Positions 27,769 through 36,961 of a DNA stretch of 64,000 bases are shown here, piece after piece (the stretch's first letter is position 1; the number at the start of each line of letters is the position of its first letter). Under the pieces are notes generated by a model. It had not been told where the DNA came from. It saw only the letters and a list, made by a program, of their open reading frames with translations, and searched no databases. Location: contig NZ_JAPCIA010000001.1 in NCBI RefSeq assembly GCF_026107375.2, forward strand, positions 2,666,001 through 2,730,000, in the 5' to 3' direction. This stretch comes from Sphingomonas sp. BT-65 (GTDB lineage Bacteria; Pseudomonadota; Alphaproteobacteria; Sphingomonadales; Sphingomonadaceae). The translations under genes were made by a program, and so were the position numbers.

Positions 27769-28463
27769 TCGAGCAGTGAATCCACCCATTGCGGGACGAG
27801 CGTACCTGCGGGGCCGAGGCGGCTCTGCGCGAACCAGGCGCTGCCTTCGGAGCGCTCGAGGTTGAGCTCGAGCGTGTCGGCGCCGTGATAGCGCGCGGTG
27901 CGCACGAAGCCCGCGGCGGGATAGACCGCGCCCGAGGTGCCGATCGAGACAAACAGGTCAGCGCGGGAGATCGCGGCGTCGATCGCCTCCATCCGGTACG
28001 GCATCTCGCCGAAGAACACGATGTCGGGACGCAGCGACGGTGCGCCGCATCCCGTGCAGCGGGCGCGTGGCGGGAGTGAATCGGTCCAGGCTGCGCGCGC
28101 GTCGCAGTCGGCGCAGAGCGCGGACTTGAGCTCGCCATGCATATGGATCAGGCGTTTCGATCCCGCGCGCTCGTGCAGGTCGTCGACATTCTGGGTGACC
28201 AGCAGCAATTCGCCAGGCCATTCGGCATCGAGCCGGGCGAGCGCGTGGTGCGCGGCATTGGGCTCGACGGTGGCGAGCTTGGCGCGGCGTTCGTCGTAGA
28301 AACGGTGGACCAGCTCGGGGTCCCGGGCGAGCGCCTCGGGCGTGCAGACGTCCTCGACGCGATGGCCTTCCCAGAGGCCGCCCGGACCGCGGAAGGTGGC
28401 GACGCCGCTCTCGGCCGAGACGCCGGCGCCGGTGAGGATGACGATGCTGCGGATGTCAGGCAC
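27765..28463 (-). CDS. cobB: NAD-dependent protein deacylase (class III sirtuin, CobB type)
   Basis: Removes acyl groups from lysines using NAD+. The protein is 232 aa. GAGVSAESG and [12 protein letters not shown] bind NAD; HMHGEL holds the catalytic His; a zinc site is formed by CADC and CTGC. Y56 and R59 in FYDERR match the YxxR pair that lets SIRT5-like and CobB enzymes bind succinyl or malonyl groups, so desuccinylase activity is plausible. The start overlaps the YnfA gene by 8 nt. Confidence 0.9.
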   Translation of the reverse strand: MPDIRSIVILTGAGVSAESGVATFRGPGGLWEGHRVEDVCTPEALARDPELVHRFYDERRAKLATVEPNAAHHALARLDAEWPGELLLVTQNVDDLHERAGSKRLIHMHGELKSALCADCDARAAWTDSLPPRARCTGCGAPSLRPDIVFFGEMPYRMEAIDAAISRADLFVSIGTSGAVYPAAGFVRTARYHGADTLELNLERSEGSAWFAQSRLGPAGTLVPQWVDSLLD

Positions 28464-28785
28464 TGGCGCTCCTCGGCCCGAACAGGATGATCGCAGTGCC
28501 GGCGAGCGCGACCGCGCCGCCGATCAGGTCCCAGCGGTCGGGCCGCGCGCCCTCGACCGCCCAGAGCCACAGGATCGCGGCGGTGATGTAGACCCCGCCA
28601 TAGGCGGCATAGGCACGGCCGGCATGGCTGGTCTCGATCCAGGTCAGTGCCCAGGCGAACAGGATCAGCGCGACGACGCCGGGGATCAGCCACAGGGGCG
28701 ACTTGTCGAGCCGCAGCCACGCCCAGAAGGCGAAGCAGCCGGCGATCTCGGCAAGGGCAGCGACGATGTAGGCGAACAGGGTCAT
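28456..28785 (-). CDS. YnfA-family (UPF0060) small membrane protein
   Basis: A 109-aa protein with four membrane helices: [54 protein letters not shown] and [15 protein letters not shown]. YnfA proteins are related to small multidrug resistance transporters. The conserved stretches [14 protein letters not shown] and [12 protein letters not shown] are present. It precedes cobB with an 8-nt overlap. Confidence 0.88.
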   Translation of the reverse strand: MTLFAYIVAALAEIAGCFAFWAWLRLDKSPLWLIPGVVALILFAWALTWIETSHAGRAYAAYGGVYITAAILWLWAVEGARPDRWDLIGGAVALAGTAIILFGPRSASA

Positions 28786-28940
28786 GCCGCGCGCCCGCCC
28801 TTGCGAAAGTTGACAAAGTTCCGCGAAACGCGCGCCAAACTGTCACCTTTGTCGCCTCCGTCCGACGCCGTCGAGGAGCAGCTGGGCGAGAGGATGCGCA
28901 TGCCCGGAGGCAAGCAAATCAGTTCCAACATTACAAGGCG

Positions 28941-29939
28941 CTAATCGTCCTCGTCCTCATAGCCCGCGAGCTCCAGCGCACGGGCCTTGATCTGGTGCTC
29001 GCGGCACCAATGGACCAGCGCATCCTCGCGGCCGTGGGTGACCCAGACTTCGCGCGGGGCGATCTCGCGCAGCGTGCGGGTGAGCTCATCCCAGTCGGCA
29101 TGGTCGGAGAGGATCAGCGGCAGCTCGACATTGCGCTGGCGCGCGCGCTGGCGGACGCGCATCCAGCCCGAGGCCATCGCGGTGACCGGATCGGGCAGGC
29201 GGCGCGACCAGCGATCGTTGAGCGCGCCGGGCGGGCAGAGGATGATGCGGCCCTGAAGCTCCTTCTTGGGCACCCCGGTGGCGGGGCGCAGCTCGCCGAG
29301 CGCGACGCCATGCTCGGCATAGAGGTCGCACAGCCGCTGGAGCGCGCCGTGGATGTAGATCGGATCGTCGAAGCCTTGTCCGCGCAGCTCGGCGATCACG
29401 CGCTGCGCCTTGCCCAGCGCATAGGCGCCGACCAGCACGCAGCGCTCGGGCTCGGCGCGCAGCGCAGCGAGCAGCTTGTCGATCTCGTCGCTGGTCTCGG
29501 GGTGGCGGAAGACGGGGAGCGCGAAGGTCGCTTCGGTGACGAACACGTCGCACTTGACCGGGCGGAAGGGCGCGCAGGTGGGATCGGGGCGGCGCTTATA
29601 GTCGCCAGAGACGACGATGCGCTCGTCGCGGTGATCGAGCACGATCTGCGCGGAACCCAAGACGTGGCCCGCGGGGACGAAGCCGATCTCGACTCCGTCC
29701 ATTGTCACCGTCTCGCCATAGGCGACAGGGCGGCCGGTCTGCGGGCCGTAGCGCGTTTCCATGATCGCCAGCGTCTCGGGCGTCGCCCACACCTCGCCAT
29801 GCCCGCCGCGCGCGTGGTCGGCATGGCCGTGGGTGACGAAGGCGCGGGGCTTGGGCTGCGAGGGGTCGATCCAGATATCGGCGGCGGGCACGTAAATGCC
29901 CTCGGGGTGCGGTTGCAGCCAGTCGCCGAGCTTCGCCAT
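28941..29939 (-). CDS. Ligase-associated DNA exonuclease (metallo-beta-lactamase/beta-CASP fold)
   Basis: A 332-aa metal-dependent DNA nuclease from the bacterial repair cluster that pairs an Lhr-type helicase, a phosphoesterase and an ATP-dependent ligase. The metal motif HGHADHARGG is near residue 50. GHVLGSAQ and SGDYKRRPDP add ligands, and the beta-CASP part includes SDHADWDELT and the terminal VWVTHG. The ATG at 29937-29939 gives the family start MAKLGDWLQPHPEGIYV. It is divergent from the helicase gene with only 41 nt between start codons, so their promoters must overlap. Confidence 0.88.
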   Translation of the reverse strand: MAKLGDWLQPHPEGIYVPAADIWIDPSQPKPRAFVTHGHADHARGGHGEVWATPETLAIMETRYGPQTGRPVAYGETVTMDGVEIGFVPAGHVLGSAQIVLDHRDERIVVSGDYKRRPDPTCAPFRPVKCDVFVTEATFALPVFRHPETSDEIDKLLAALRAEPERCVLVGAYALGKAQRVIAELRGQGFDDPIYIHGALQRLCDLYAEHGVALGELRPATGVPKKELQGRIILCPPGALNDRWSRRLPDPVTAMASGWMRVRQRARQRNVELPLILSDHADWDELTRTLREIAPREVWVTHGREDALVHWCREHQIKARALELAGYEDEDD

Positions 29940-29980
29940 GCCGACTATATGAGCGGGATGGCCCATGGTTCCCACCCTGG

Positions 29981-32404
29981 ATGAGCGAACTCCCTGAAAT
30001 CCTTGCCGACTGGTTCGCCTCGCGCGGCTGGGCGCCGCGGCGGCACCAGCTCGACATGCTTGCGGCGGGGCGCGCGGGACGGCACGCGCTGCTGGTCGCG
30101 GCGACGGGAGCGGGCAAGACGCTGGCGGGGTTCCTGCCGACCTTGGCCGAGCTGACCCTTCGACAGGCTCAGGGCGATCGGGCCGAAGGATTGCACACGC
30201 TCTACATCTCGCCCTTGAAGGCGCTGGCGGTGGACGTGCAGCGCAATCTGCTGACCCCGATCGAGGAGATGGGGCTCGACATCCGGGTCGAGACCCGGAC
30301 GGGAGATACCCCGCACGAGCGGAAAGTGCGGCAGCGCGCGCGGCCGCCGCAGATCCTGCTGACCACGCCCGAATCGCTCAGCCTGCTGCTGTCCTACGAG
30401 GACAGTTTCCTGATGTTCGCGGGGCTCAGAACGGTGGTGGTCGACGAGGTGCACGCCTTCGCCACCGGCAAGCGCGGCGACCTGCTGGCGCTGGCGCTGG
30501 CGCGGCTGCAGACGCTGGCGCCGGGGATGCGCCGGGTGGCGCTGTCGGCGACGGTGGCGGACCCCGACGGCTATCGCGCCTGGCTTGCGCCGCATGGCGA
30601 GATCGATGCGGTCGAACTGGTGACGGGCGAGAAGGGCGCCGATCCCGACATCGCGATCCTGCTGCCCGAAGGCCGCGTGCCGTGGTCGGGCCATTCGGGC
30701 ATCTATGCGATCCCGCAGGTGATGGCCGAGATCGAGACGCACAAGACCACGATCATCTTCTGCAACACGCGCGGGCTCGCCGAGCTCGTCTTCCAGAATC
30801 TGTGGAAGGTGAACGAGCTCAAGCTGCCGATCGGGGTGCATCACGGGAGCCTCAGCCTCGAGGCGCGGCGGCGCGCCGAGCAGGCGATGGCCGACGGCAA
30901 GCTGCGCGGGCTGGTCGCGACCGCCAGCCTCGACCTGGGCGTCGACTGGGGCGATGTCGATTGCGTGATCCAGATGGGGGCGCCCAAGGGCTCGTCGCGA
31001 TTGCTGCAGCGGATCGGGCGCGCCAACCACCGGCTCGACGAGCCTTCCGAGGCGGTGCTCGTGCCGGGCAACCGCTTCGAATATCTCGAGGCGCGCGCAG
31101 CATTGGATGCGGTCGAGGCGGGCGAGCTCGATCCCGATATCTTCCGGCCCGGCGCGCTCGACGTGCTGGCGCAGCATGTCATGGGGGTGGCGTGCGCGGC
31201 GCCGTTCGATGCTGCGCAATTGCTGCGCGAGGTGCAGGGCGCGCTGCCCTATTCGGCGCTCACCGAAGAGACGTTCGAGCGGGTTCTCAACTTCATTGCC
31301 GATGGCGGCTATGCGCTGCGGGCGTACGACCGGTTCAAGCGCCTGACGCGCGACAGGGATGGTCTCTGGCGGGTGACCAAGCCGGCGTTCGTCGCGCAGC
31401 ATCGGCTCAACGCCGGAATCATCGTCGAGGCGCCGATGCTGGAGGTGCGCTTCAGGAACGGGCGGCGGCTGGGCAAGGTCGAGGAGGCGTTCGGCGCGAC
31501 GCTCTCACCCGGCGACACCTTCACCTTCGCCGGCATGGCGCTTGAGGTCGAGCGGGTCGAGCTGACCGACATCATCGTCCGTGCGACGGCGAAGAATGCG
31601 CGCTTCGTCTCGTATATGGGCGCTCGGCTGGCGATCACCTCGACGCTCGCCGCGCGCGTGCGGCGCTTCTTCGCCGACCCGGCGGAGTGGGCGCGCTTCC
31701 CCGCGGATGTGCGCGAATGGCTGGAGGTGCAGGCCTATCGCTCGCGCCTGCCCGAGCCGGGCAGGCTGCTGGTCGAGACCTTCCCGCATGAGGGACGGCA
31801 CCACATGGTCGTATACAGCTTCGAAGGGTGGAATGCGCACCAGTCGCTCGGCATGCTGGTGACGCGGCGGATGGAGGCGCTGGGGCTCAAGCCGATCGGG
31901 TTCGTCGCCAACGACTATGCGCTGGCGGTGTATGGGCTCGAGAAGATCACCGATCCCGCGCCGTTGTTCTCGCCCGATATCCTCGAGCATGAGTTCGTCG
32001 ACTGGGTACAGGGCTCGGCGCTCTTGAAGCGCGCGTTCCGCGAGGTGGCGATCATCGGCGGGCTGGTCGAGCGCCAGCAGCCGGGCAAGAAGAAGACCGG
32101 GCGGCAGGTCACCTTCTCGACCGACCTGATCTATGACGTGCTGCGCAAATATGAGCCCGATCATCTGTTGCTGCGCGCCGCCTGGGCCGATGCGCGCGCG
32201 CGGATGACCGATGTCGGAAGGCTCGCGCACTTGCTCGACACCGCGGCGGACGCGATCGAGCATGTCGATCTGGCGCGCGTCAGCCCGATGGCGGTGCCGG
32301 TGCTGATCATGATCGGACGCGAGACAGTGGCGCAGGGCGCGGTCGAGGACGCGATGCTGATCGAGGCCGAGGCACTGGCGGCGGAGGCGATGCGGCTCGA
32401 CTGA
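29981..32404 (+). CDS. Ligase-associated DEXH-box DNA helicase (Lhr-Core type)
   Basis: An 807-aa superfamily 2 helicase. Motif I is AATGAGKTLAGFLP, motif Ia SPLKALAVD, motif II DEVH, motif III SATV, and motif VI QRIGRANH. A winged-helix and Lhr-Core C-terminal region follows (RFVSYMGARLAITS, LVTRRMEALGLKPIGFV). Lhr-Core enzymes translocate 3'-5' on DNA. In this cluster type the helicase, exonuclease, PdeM phosphoesterase and ligase act together in DNA repair. Confidence 0.9.
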   Translation: MSELPEILADWFASRGWAPRRHQLDMLAAGRAGRHALLVAATGAGKTLAGFLPTLAELTLRQAQGDRAEGLHTLYISPLKALAVDVQRNLLTPIEEMGLDIRVETRTGDTPHERKVRQRARPPQILLTTPESLSLLLSYEDSFLMFAGLRTVVVDEVHAFATGKRGDLLALALARLQTLAPGMRRVALSATVADPDGYRAWLAPHGEIDAVELVTGEKGADPDIAILLPEGRVPWSGHSGIYAIPQVMAEIETHKTTIIFCNTRGLAELVFQNLWKVNELKLPIGVHHGSLSLEARRRAEQAMADGKLRGLVATASLDLGVDWGDVDCVIQMGAPKGSSRLLQRIGRANHRLDEPSEAVLVPGNRFEYLEARAALDAVEAGELDPDIFRPGALDVLAQHVMGVACAAPFDAAQLLREVQGALPYSALTEETFERVLNFIADGGYALRAYDRFKRLTRDRDGLWRVTKPAFVAQHRLNAGIIVEAPMLEVRFRNGRRLGKVEEAFGATLSPGDTFTFAGMALEVERVELTDIIVRATAKNARFVSYMGARLAITSTLAARVRRFFADPAEWARFPADVREWLEVQAYRSRLPEPGRLLVETFPHEGRHHMVVYSFEGWNAHQSLGMLVTRRMEALGLKPIGFVANDYALAVYGLEKITDPAPLFSPDILEHEFVDWVQGSALLKRAFREVAIIGGLVERQQPGKKKTGRQVTFSTDLIYDVLRKYEPDHLLLRAAWADARARMTDVGRLAHLLDTAADAIEHVDLARVSPMAVPVLIMIGRETVAQGAVEDAMLIEAEALAAEAMRLD

Positions 32405-32469
32405 TCGCAAATATGCTTCGATCAACAGCAATTGCTGCGCAGCATGAACAGGCGTATCATGGCTTTGCC

Positions 32470-33423
32470 ATGCAGCTACGCCTGTTGACGCCCCTGCTCA
32501 TCGCGCTCGCCGCGGCCCCTGCGGCGACACAGGAAACTGCGGCGCCACTCGCGGCGGGCGCGGTGGAGGATGGAACCGGTACGCTGGCACTGGGCGATGT
32601 TTCCGACCGGATGACCGTGCCGGTCTCGATCAATGGCGCCGCGCCGCAACCCTTCATCATCGATACCGGCGCCGAGCGCTCGGTGGTCTCGCGCCAGCTC
32701 GCCGGCAATCTGGGGCTTTCGCCGGGCCCGCAGATCACGCTGACGACGATGACGGGCAGCACCCGGGTACCGACCGTGGTGGTGCCTTCGCTCAGCATGG
32801 GGCCGCTGCGCGACCAGCGCGCGTTCAACGCGCCCGCGCTCGAAGCGCGGCATATGGGTGCGCACGGCCTGCTCGGCATCGAGCAACTGCGCACGCACAT
32901 GGTTTCGATCGATTTCGACAAGAGCCAGATGGCGGTGCGCCCGTCGCGCCGCGCGGGTGGCAAGCGCAGTATCGTGCCGCTGGGCTCCGACGAGATCGTG
33001 ATCACGGCCAAGAACCGTCTTGGACAGCTGATCGTCACCGAAGCGACGTTCGAGGGGGTGAAGATCACCGTGGTGCTCGACACCGGTTCGCAGATCAGCA
33101 TCGGCAATCTCGCGCTGCAACGGAAGATGCGGCGCATCCGCCTCAAAGGGCCGATCGTGATGACGAGCGTGACCGGCGAGAAGATGACGGTGAACTATCA
33201 TATCGCCAATCGCGTGCGGCTCGGCGGCGTCTCGCTGGGCAGCGTCCCCGTGGCGTTCGCCGACATTCCGCCGTTCGAGCATTTCGGCCTGTCCGGGGAG
33301 CCCGCGCTGATGCTGGGCATGGATGCGCTGCGCGCCTTCCGCCGGGTCGAGATCGATTTTCCGGACCGCAAGGTGCGCTTCTTGCTGCCGCGCCAATATG
33401 CGGTCGCGAGCCGGCTTAGTTGA
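32470..33423 (+). CDS. Secreted retropepsin-like aspartyl protease, two domains
   Basis: A 317-aa protein from the ATG at 32470, which gives a clean signal peptide (MQLRLLTPLLIALAAAPAA). It has two aspartic protease half-domains: FIIDTGAERSVV near residue 65 and VVLDTGSQISIGN near residue 205, each with an Asp-Thr-Gly. The two motifs could form one active site within a single chain, unlike dimeric retropepsins. An upstream start at 32413 would add 19 residues that mask the signal. It lies between the repair helicase and pdeM, an unexpected place for a periplasmic protease. Confidence 0.75.
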   Translation: MQLRLLTPLLIALAAAPAATQETAAPLAAGAVEDGTGTLALGDVSDRMTVPVSINGAAPQPFIIDTGAERSVVSRQLAGNLGLSPGPQITLTTMTGSTRVPTVVVPSLSMGPLRDQRAFNAPALEARHMGAHGLLGIEQLRTHMVSIDFDKSQMAVRPSRRAGGKRSIVPLGSDEIVITAKNRLGQLIVTEATFEGVKITVVLDTGSQISIGNLALQRKMRRIRLKGPIVMTSVTGEKMTVNYHIANRVRLGGVSLGSVPVAFADIPPFEHFGLSGEPALMLGMDALRAFRRVEIDFPDRKVRFLLPRQYAVASRLS

Positions 33424-33454
33424 CCCGCGCGTCCCGCGCGGCGATAGCGAATGC

Positions 33455-34129
33455 ATGGTTCCCTTTTCGTTCGCCGGCCGTGACCTGCGCGTGCTGCCCG
33501 AGGGCGCGCTCTACTGGCCTGCGCGGCGGGCGCTGATCGTCGCCGACCTGCATTTCGAGAAGGCGAGCTGGTTCGCACTCAAAGGCCAGATGCTGCCGCC
33601 CTATGATTCGATGGCGACGCTCGCCGCGCTGACGGTGCTGGTCGAGCGGACGGATGCGCGCGAGCTGTGGTGCCTGGGCGACAGCTTCCACGATTCGGAA
33701 GGGTGCGAGCGGCTGCACGAGTCGGCGCGCACGGCGCTGACGGCGCTCACAGGCGCGCTGCGCTGGGTGTGGATCACCGGCAATCACGATGCCGCCCTGA
33801 ACGAACAGCTCCCCGACCATTGCGGCGGCGAGATCGTCGAGGAAGCCGAGGTCGACGGGCTGCTGCTGCGCCACGAGGCGATCCCGGGCGAACCGCGGCC
33901 CGAGCTGTCGGGCCATTTCCACCCCAAGCTGCGCGTGCGCCTGCGCGGGCGGCAGGTCGCGCGGCGCTGCTTCGTCGCGACCGGGACCAAGCTGATCCTG
34001 CCGGCGTTCGGCACGCTGACCGGGGGGCTCGACGCGCATCATCCGGAGATCGTCCGCGCGGTCGGCCGCGGGGCGGAAGCGCTGGTGGCGCTCGAGGACC
34101 GGCTGCTGCGCTTCCCGATCGCGGCCTAG
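33455..34129 (+). CDS. pdeM: Ligase-associated metallophosphoesterase PdeM
   Basis: A 224-aa binuclear-metal phosphoesterase of the DNA ligase-associated family. The metal motifs are all present: DLHFEK, GDSFHD, GNHD and GHFHPK. Enzymes of this type act on DNA ends or phosphodiesters within the helicase-exonuclease-ligase repair set. The ATG at 33455 is chosen from family length; another ATG at 33451 is out of frame. Its stop overlaps the stop of the convergent GIN-domain gene in CTAG. Confidence 0.88.
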   Translation: MVPFSFAGRDLRVLPEGALYWPARRALIVADLHFEKASWFALKGQMLPPYDSMATLAALTVLVERTDARELWCLGDSFHDSEGCERLHESARTALTALTGALRWVWITGNHDAALNEQLPDHCGGEIVEEAEVDGLLLRHEAIPGEPRPELSGHFHPKLRVRLRGRQVARRCFVATGTKLILPAFGTLTGGLDAHHPEIVRAVGRGAEALVALEDRLLRFPIAA

Positions 34130-34815
34130 GGTGTCTTGCTCCCGCAGCTCGCCGGGCCGGGGCCGGCGATCTTGCACGCCGCGTTGCCCGCGACGCGCAC
34201 CGCGCCGGTGCCGAGCACCGAGAGCGAGGCGGTGAAGCGCGCGGTGAAGCTGCCGTCGCCCGCGCTTTGCGAATGCACGGTGAGGTCGTTGACGGCGAGG
34301 CCCGCGGCATCGATCGATCCGGCGCCGTAGTTCATGAAGCGGGCGTTGCGCGCGGTGCCACCGCCGAGCCGGATCAGGCCGGTGCCGGTCAGCGTGGTGA
34401 CCAGTTGATCGGCGGTGACCTGCGCCACGCTGAGCGATCCCGCACCGTTGACGCCGAGCTCGACGCGCTGACCCTCGATCCGGTCGATGTCGAGCTTGCC
34501 TCCGCCGTTGATGTTAGCGGTGCGCAGCCGCGGTACCGCGACGGTGACGGTCGCCATCGCCTCGTTGCCGCGCCAGCCCTCGGAAGTCTGGGTGCTGCGC
34601 GAGACCACCAGCATGCCGCCCTGGTTGCGCACACTCACCCGCTCGACCGCGCGCCGGTCTCCGCTGACGATGGCGGACGGCGAACCCTCGACGACATGCA
34701 CCGCGAACGGCCCGTCGACGCGGATCCGGTCGAAGCCAGTGAGCAGGACACGGCGCTCCTCGGGCGCGGGGGCGGCCCCGGCGGCGAGGAGGAAGGAGAT
34801 CAGCAGAACACGCAT
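34126..34815 (-). CDS. GIN-domain (DUF2807) secreted protein
   Basis: A 229-aa protein with a signal peptide (MRVLLISFLLAAGAAPA) and a beta-helix-like GIN domain (FDRIRVDGPFAVHVVEG ... VTVAVPRLRTANINGGGKLDID). It ends in a small Cys-containing tail (CKIAGPGPASCGSKTP). GIN proteins are envelope proteins of unknown role, sometimes near sensors of envelope stress. It lies 46 nt downstream of a second GIN-domain gene, a tandem pair. Confidence 0.75.
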   Translation of the reverse strand: MRVLLISFLLAAGAAPAPEERRVLLTGFDRIRVDGPFAVHVVEGSPSAIVSGDRRAVERVSVRNQGGMLVVSRSTQTSEGWRGNEAMATVTVAVPRLRTANINGGGKLDIDRIEGQRVELGVNGAGSLSVAQVTADQLVTTLTGTGLIRLGGGTARNARFMNYGAGSIDAAGLAVNDLTVHSQSAGDGSFTARFTASLSVLGTGAVRVAGNAACKIAGPGPASCGSKTP

Positions 34816-34861
34816 GGGCTAGGCATCGCATCGATGCCCCATCCCGCGCAAGCATCCGCGG

Positions 34862-35590
34862 TCAGCTACAACGCGCCTCGCCCGACCCCATCTTGCTGAC
34901 CGAGCATTTGGCGCCGCCGGTCAGCTCGACATTGCCCGAACCCACGATCGAGATGTCGGCCTCGCCGGTCACCTGCGCGCGGATATTGCCCGAGCCGGCG
35001 ATCGACAGGTCGCCGCGGGCAGCGCGCACCGTGAATATGTCGATGTCGCCCGACCCGGCGATCGAGGCGTCGATCTCGCTCGCCTGGCCGGCCGCGATCC
35101 GCAGGTCGCCCGAGCCGGCGATCGACAGGTCCGCCTTGCCGCCGCGCAGCTGCGCGATGCTGAGATTACCCGACCCGGCGATCGAGCCGCCGAAATCGCC
35201 CTCGGCGCGATCGACGGTCATGTTGCCCGAGCCGGCAACGTCGGCGTTGACCAGCCGCGGCATGGTGACGGTGACCTTGGCGCCCTTGCCGCCGCCCCAT
35301 TTCCAGTCGCCGTCCTTGCGCCCGACGCGCAGCGTGTTGCCGTCCTTGCGGATCTCGAGCCGGTCGAGCAGCGCGCTGTCGCCCTCTGCGGTGACGGTGA
35401 AGGTGGGGCCGGTCCTGACCTCGACATCGTCGGCGCCGCGCAGCGACACGCCGGTGAAATCGGCGACCTGGAAGCTGCGCGTGCCGCCCGATCCGCTCGG
35501 CTGGACGACGTCGCCGCTCATGCCGTTGGCAAAGTTGCATGCGGCGAGCGGCAGTACCGCGGCGGTGATCGCAAGAGCGAGTTTCATCAC
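34862..35590 (-). CDS. GIN-domain (DUF2807) lipoprotein
   Basis: A 242-aa lipoprotein with lipobox LPLAAC (acylated C18). The GIN/head domain begins FQVADFTGVSLRGADDVEV. The second half is a run of at least seven short repeats built on (I/V)(A/V)GSGN or GSGD spaced about 18-20 residues, predicting a right-handed beta-helix. The DNA shows matching repeats (for example GAGCCGGCGATCGACAGGTC at two sites), which makes recombination-driven length change possible. It ends with two Cys likely in a disulfide. Confidence 0.78.
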   Translation of the reverse strand: MMKLALAITAAVLPLAACNFANGMSGDVVQPSGSGGTRSFQVADFTGVSLRGADDVEVRTGPTFTVTAEGDSALLDRLEIRKDGNTLRVGRKDGDWKWGGGKGAKVTVTMPRLVNADVAGSGNMTVDRAEGDFGGSIAGSGNLSIAQLRGGKADLSIAGSGDLRIAAGQASEIDASIAGSGDIDIFTVRAARGDLSIAGSGNIRAQVTGEADISIVGSGNVELTGGAKCSVSKMGSGEARCS

Positions 35591-35642
35591 GACTCTCCTG
35601 TGTGTATTGGTTGTCTAATACACTTGTCGCGAAGCCGAGGCA

Positions 35643-35677
35643 AACAAAAAAGAGCGGCCGTTGCGGGCCGCCCTCTT
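35643..35677 (-). terminator. Probable terminator of carD
   Basis: On the minus strand, AAGAG and CGGCC arms (35650-35659) pair with 35666-35677 with a 2-nt bulge, followed by a T-rich tail (A-run 35645-35649 on the plus strand). It lies about 33 nt past the carD stop. Confidence 0.7.
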
Positions 35678-35709
35678 CGCTTCGACGTGTCGCCGGACTC
35701 TGGGCCGGC

Positions 35710-36243
35710 TCAGGCGGTCACCTTGTCCTTGTTGTAGATCGCCGCGGCCTTGCGCAGGATGTCGAGCAGCTTCTCGAGCGCGGCCTTCTCGTCGATCTCC
35801 TCCATCGCGGCGAGCTCGCGCGCGAGGCGCGACGCCGCCGCTTCGAAGATCTGGCGCTCCGAATAGCTCTGCTCGGGCTGGTCGTCGGCGCGGAACAGGT
35901 CGCGCACCACCTCGGCGATCGACACGAGGTCGCCCGAGTTGATCTTCGCCTCATATTCCTGCGCGCGGCGCGACCACATGGTGCGCTTGACCTTGGGCTT
36001 GCCCTTGAGCGTGTCGAGCGCTTCCTTGAGCGTCTTGTCGCTCGACAGCTTGCGCATTCCCACGCTCTCCGCCTTGTTGGTCGGAACGCGGAGCGTCATC
36101 TTCTCTTTCTCGAAGCGGAGCACGTACAGCTCGAGCTGCATGCCCGCGATTTCCGATTTCTGGAGCTCGATCACACGGCCAACACCGTGCTTGGGGTAAA
36201 CGACATAATCGCCGACATCGAAGGACAGCGCCTTGGCAGCCAT
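35710..36243 (-). CDS. carD: CarD-family RNA polymerase-binding regulator
   Basis: A 177-aa regulator that binds the RNA polymerase beta subunit and stabilises open promoter complexes. The N-terminal RNAP-interacting domain starts LSFDVGDYVVYPKHGVGRV. The C-terminal helical DNA-binding part includes MWSRRAQEYEAKINSGD and LARELAAMEEIDEKAAL. The length and motifs match alphaproteobacterial CarD. It is a single gene with its own terminator. The 272-nt gap up to fdxA holds no other convincing gene. Confidence 0.92.
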   Translation of the reverse strand: MAAKALSFDVGDYVVYPKHGVGRVIELQKSEIAGMQLELYVLRFEKEKMTLRVPTNKAESVGMRKLSSDKTLKEALDTLKGKPKVKRTMWSRRAQEYEAKINSGDLVSIAEVVRDLFRADDQPEQSYSERQIFEAAASRLARELAAMEEIDEKAALEKLLDILRKAAAIYNKDKVTA

Positions 36244-36515
36244 GTGGGGGAAGCCTTTCTAATCACCATGGCCCCTTTGGGATTGCGTCAGCCGCCCGGT
36301 GCGTTTACCGGGGAGATGACGCCGATCGGGGCAAATCAACAACGGTCTCCAGTACCGAAACGCGAATCCTCGCGTCCGACGCGCTGTTTAACATAGATGA
36401 AATAAAATTACCACCCCGGAATACGTAGGATTCCGGATGCTGCGTTGCGGCAGATAACGTTGTCGATCGCGCCGCGGAAACCGGTTGCCGGGCCGGCTGC
36501 GAAACGAGCAACCGG

Positions 36516-36857
36516 TCAGTCGCCGGTGCCGGGCTCGGGCGAGAAATATTTGTCGTACTTGCCTTCCTCGCCCTTGTGCGCGTCGGCGTCTTCGGGAGTC
36601 TGGCCGGCGTTGCGCGTGACGTTGGGCCATTGCGCGGAGAAGGTGTTGTTGAGCTCGAGCCACTGTTCGAGGCCGCTCTCGGTGTCGGGCAGGATCGCCT
36701 CGGCCGGGCATTCGGGCTCGCACACGCCGCAATCGATGCACTCGCTGGGGTTGATGACGAGCATGTTCTCGCCCTCGTAGAAGCAATCGACCGGGCAGAC
36801 CTCGACGCAATCCATATATTTGCAGCGGATGCAGGCGTCGGTGACGACATAGGTCAT
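36516..36857 (-). CDS. fdxA: Ferredoxin FdxA (7Fe-8S type)
   Basis: A 113-aa electron carrier. The first cluster region [20 protein letters not shown] and the second [15 protein letters not shown] carry the cysteines for one 3Fe-4S and one 4Fe-4S cluster. A long C-terminal extension (about 55 residues) is typical of FdxA in alphaproteobacteria and Azotobacter. The ATG at 36855-36857 matches MTYVVTDAC starts. It is 104 nt downstream of the S4-domain gene on the same strand. Confidence 0.93.
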   Translation of the reverse strand: MTYVVTDACIRCKYMDCVEVCPVDCFYEGENMLVINPSECIDCGVCEPECPAEAILPDTESGLEQWLELNNTFSAQWPNVTRNAGQTPEDADAHKGEEGKYDKYFSPEPGTGD

Positions 36858-36961
36858 GGCAGATACGGCCCTTAGCAACGCCCTTCGCAGGCGGTGAACC
36901 CCTTCCTGCTATGCCCGCGTTCCGGGCGCGTCAATCAAGAGACGCTTTCTGCGATACATTC

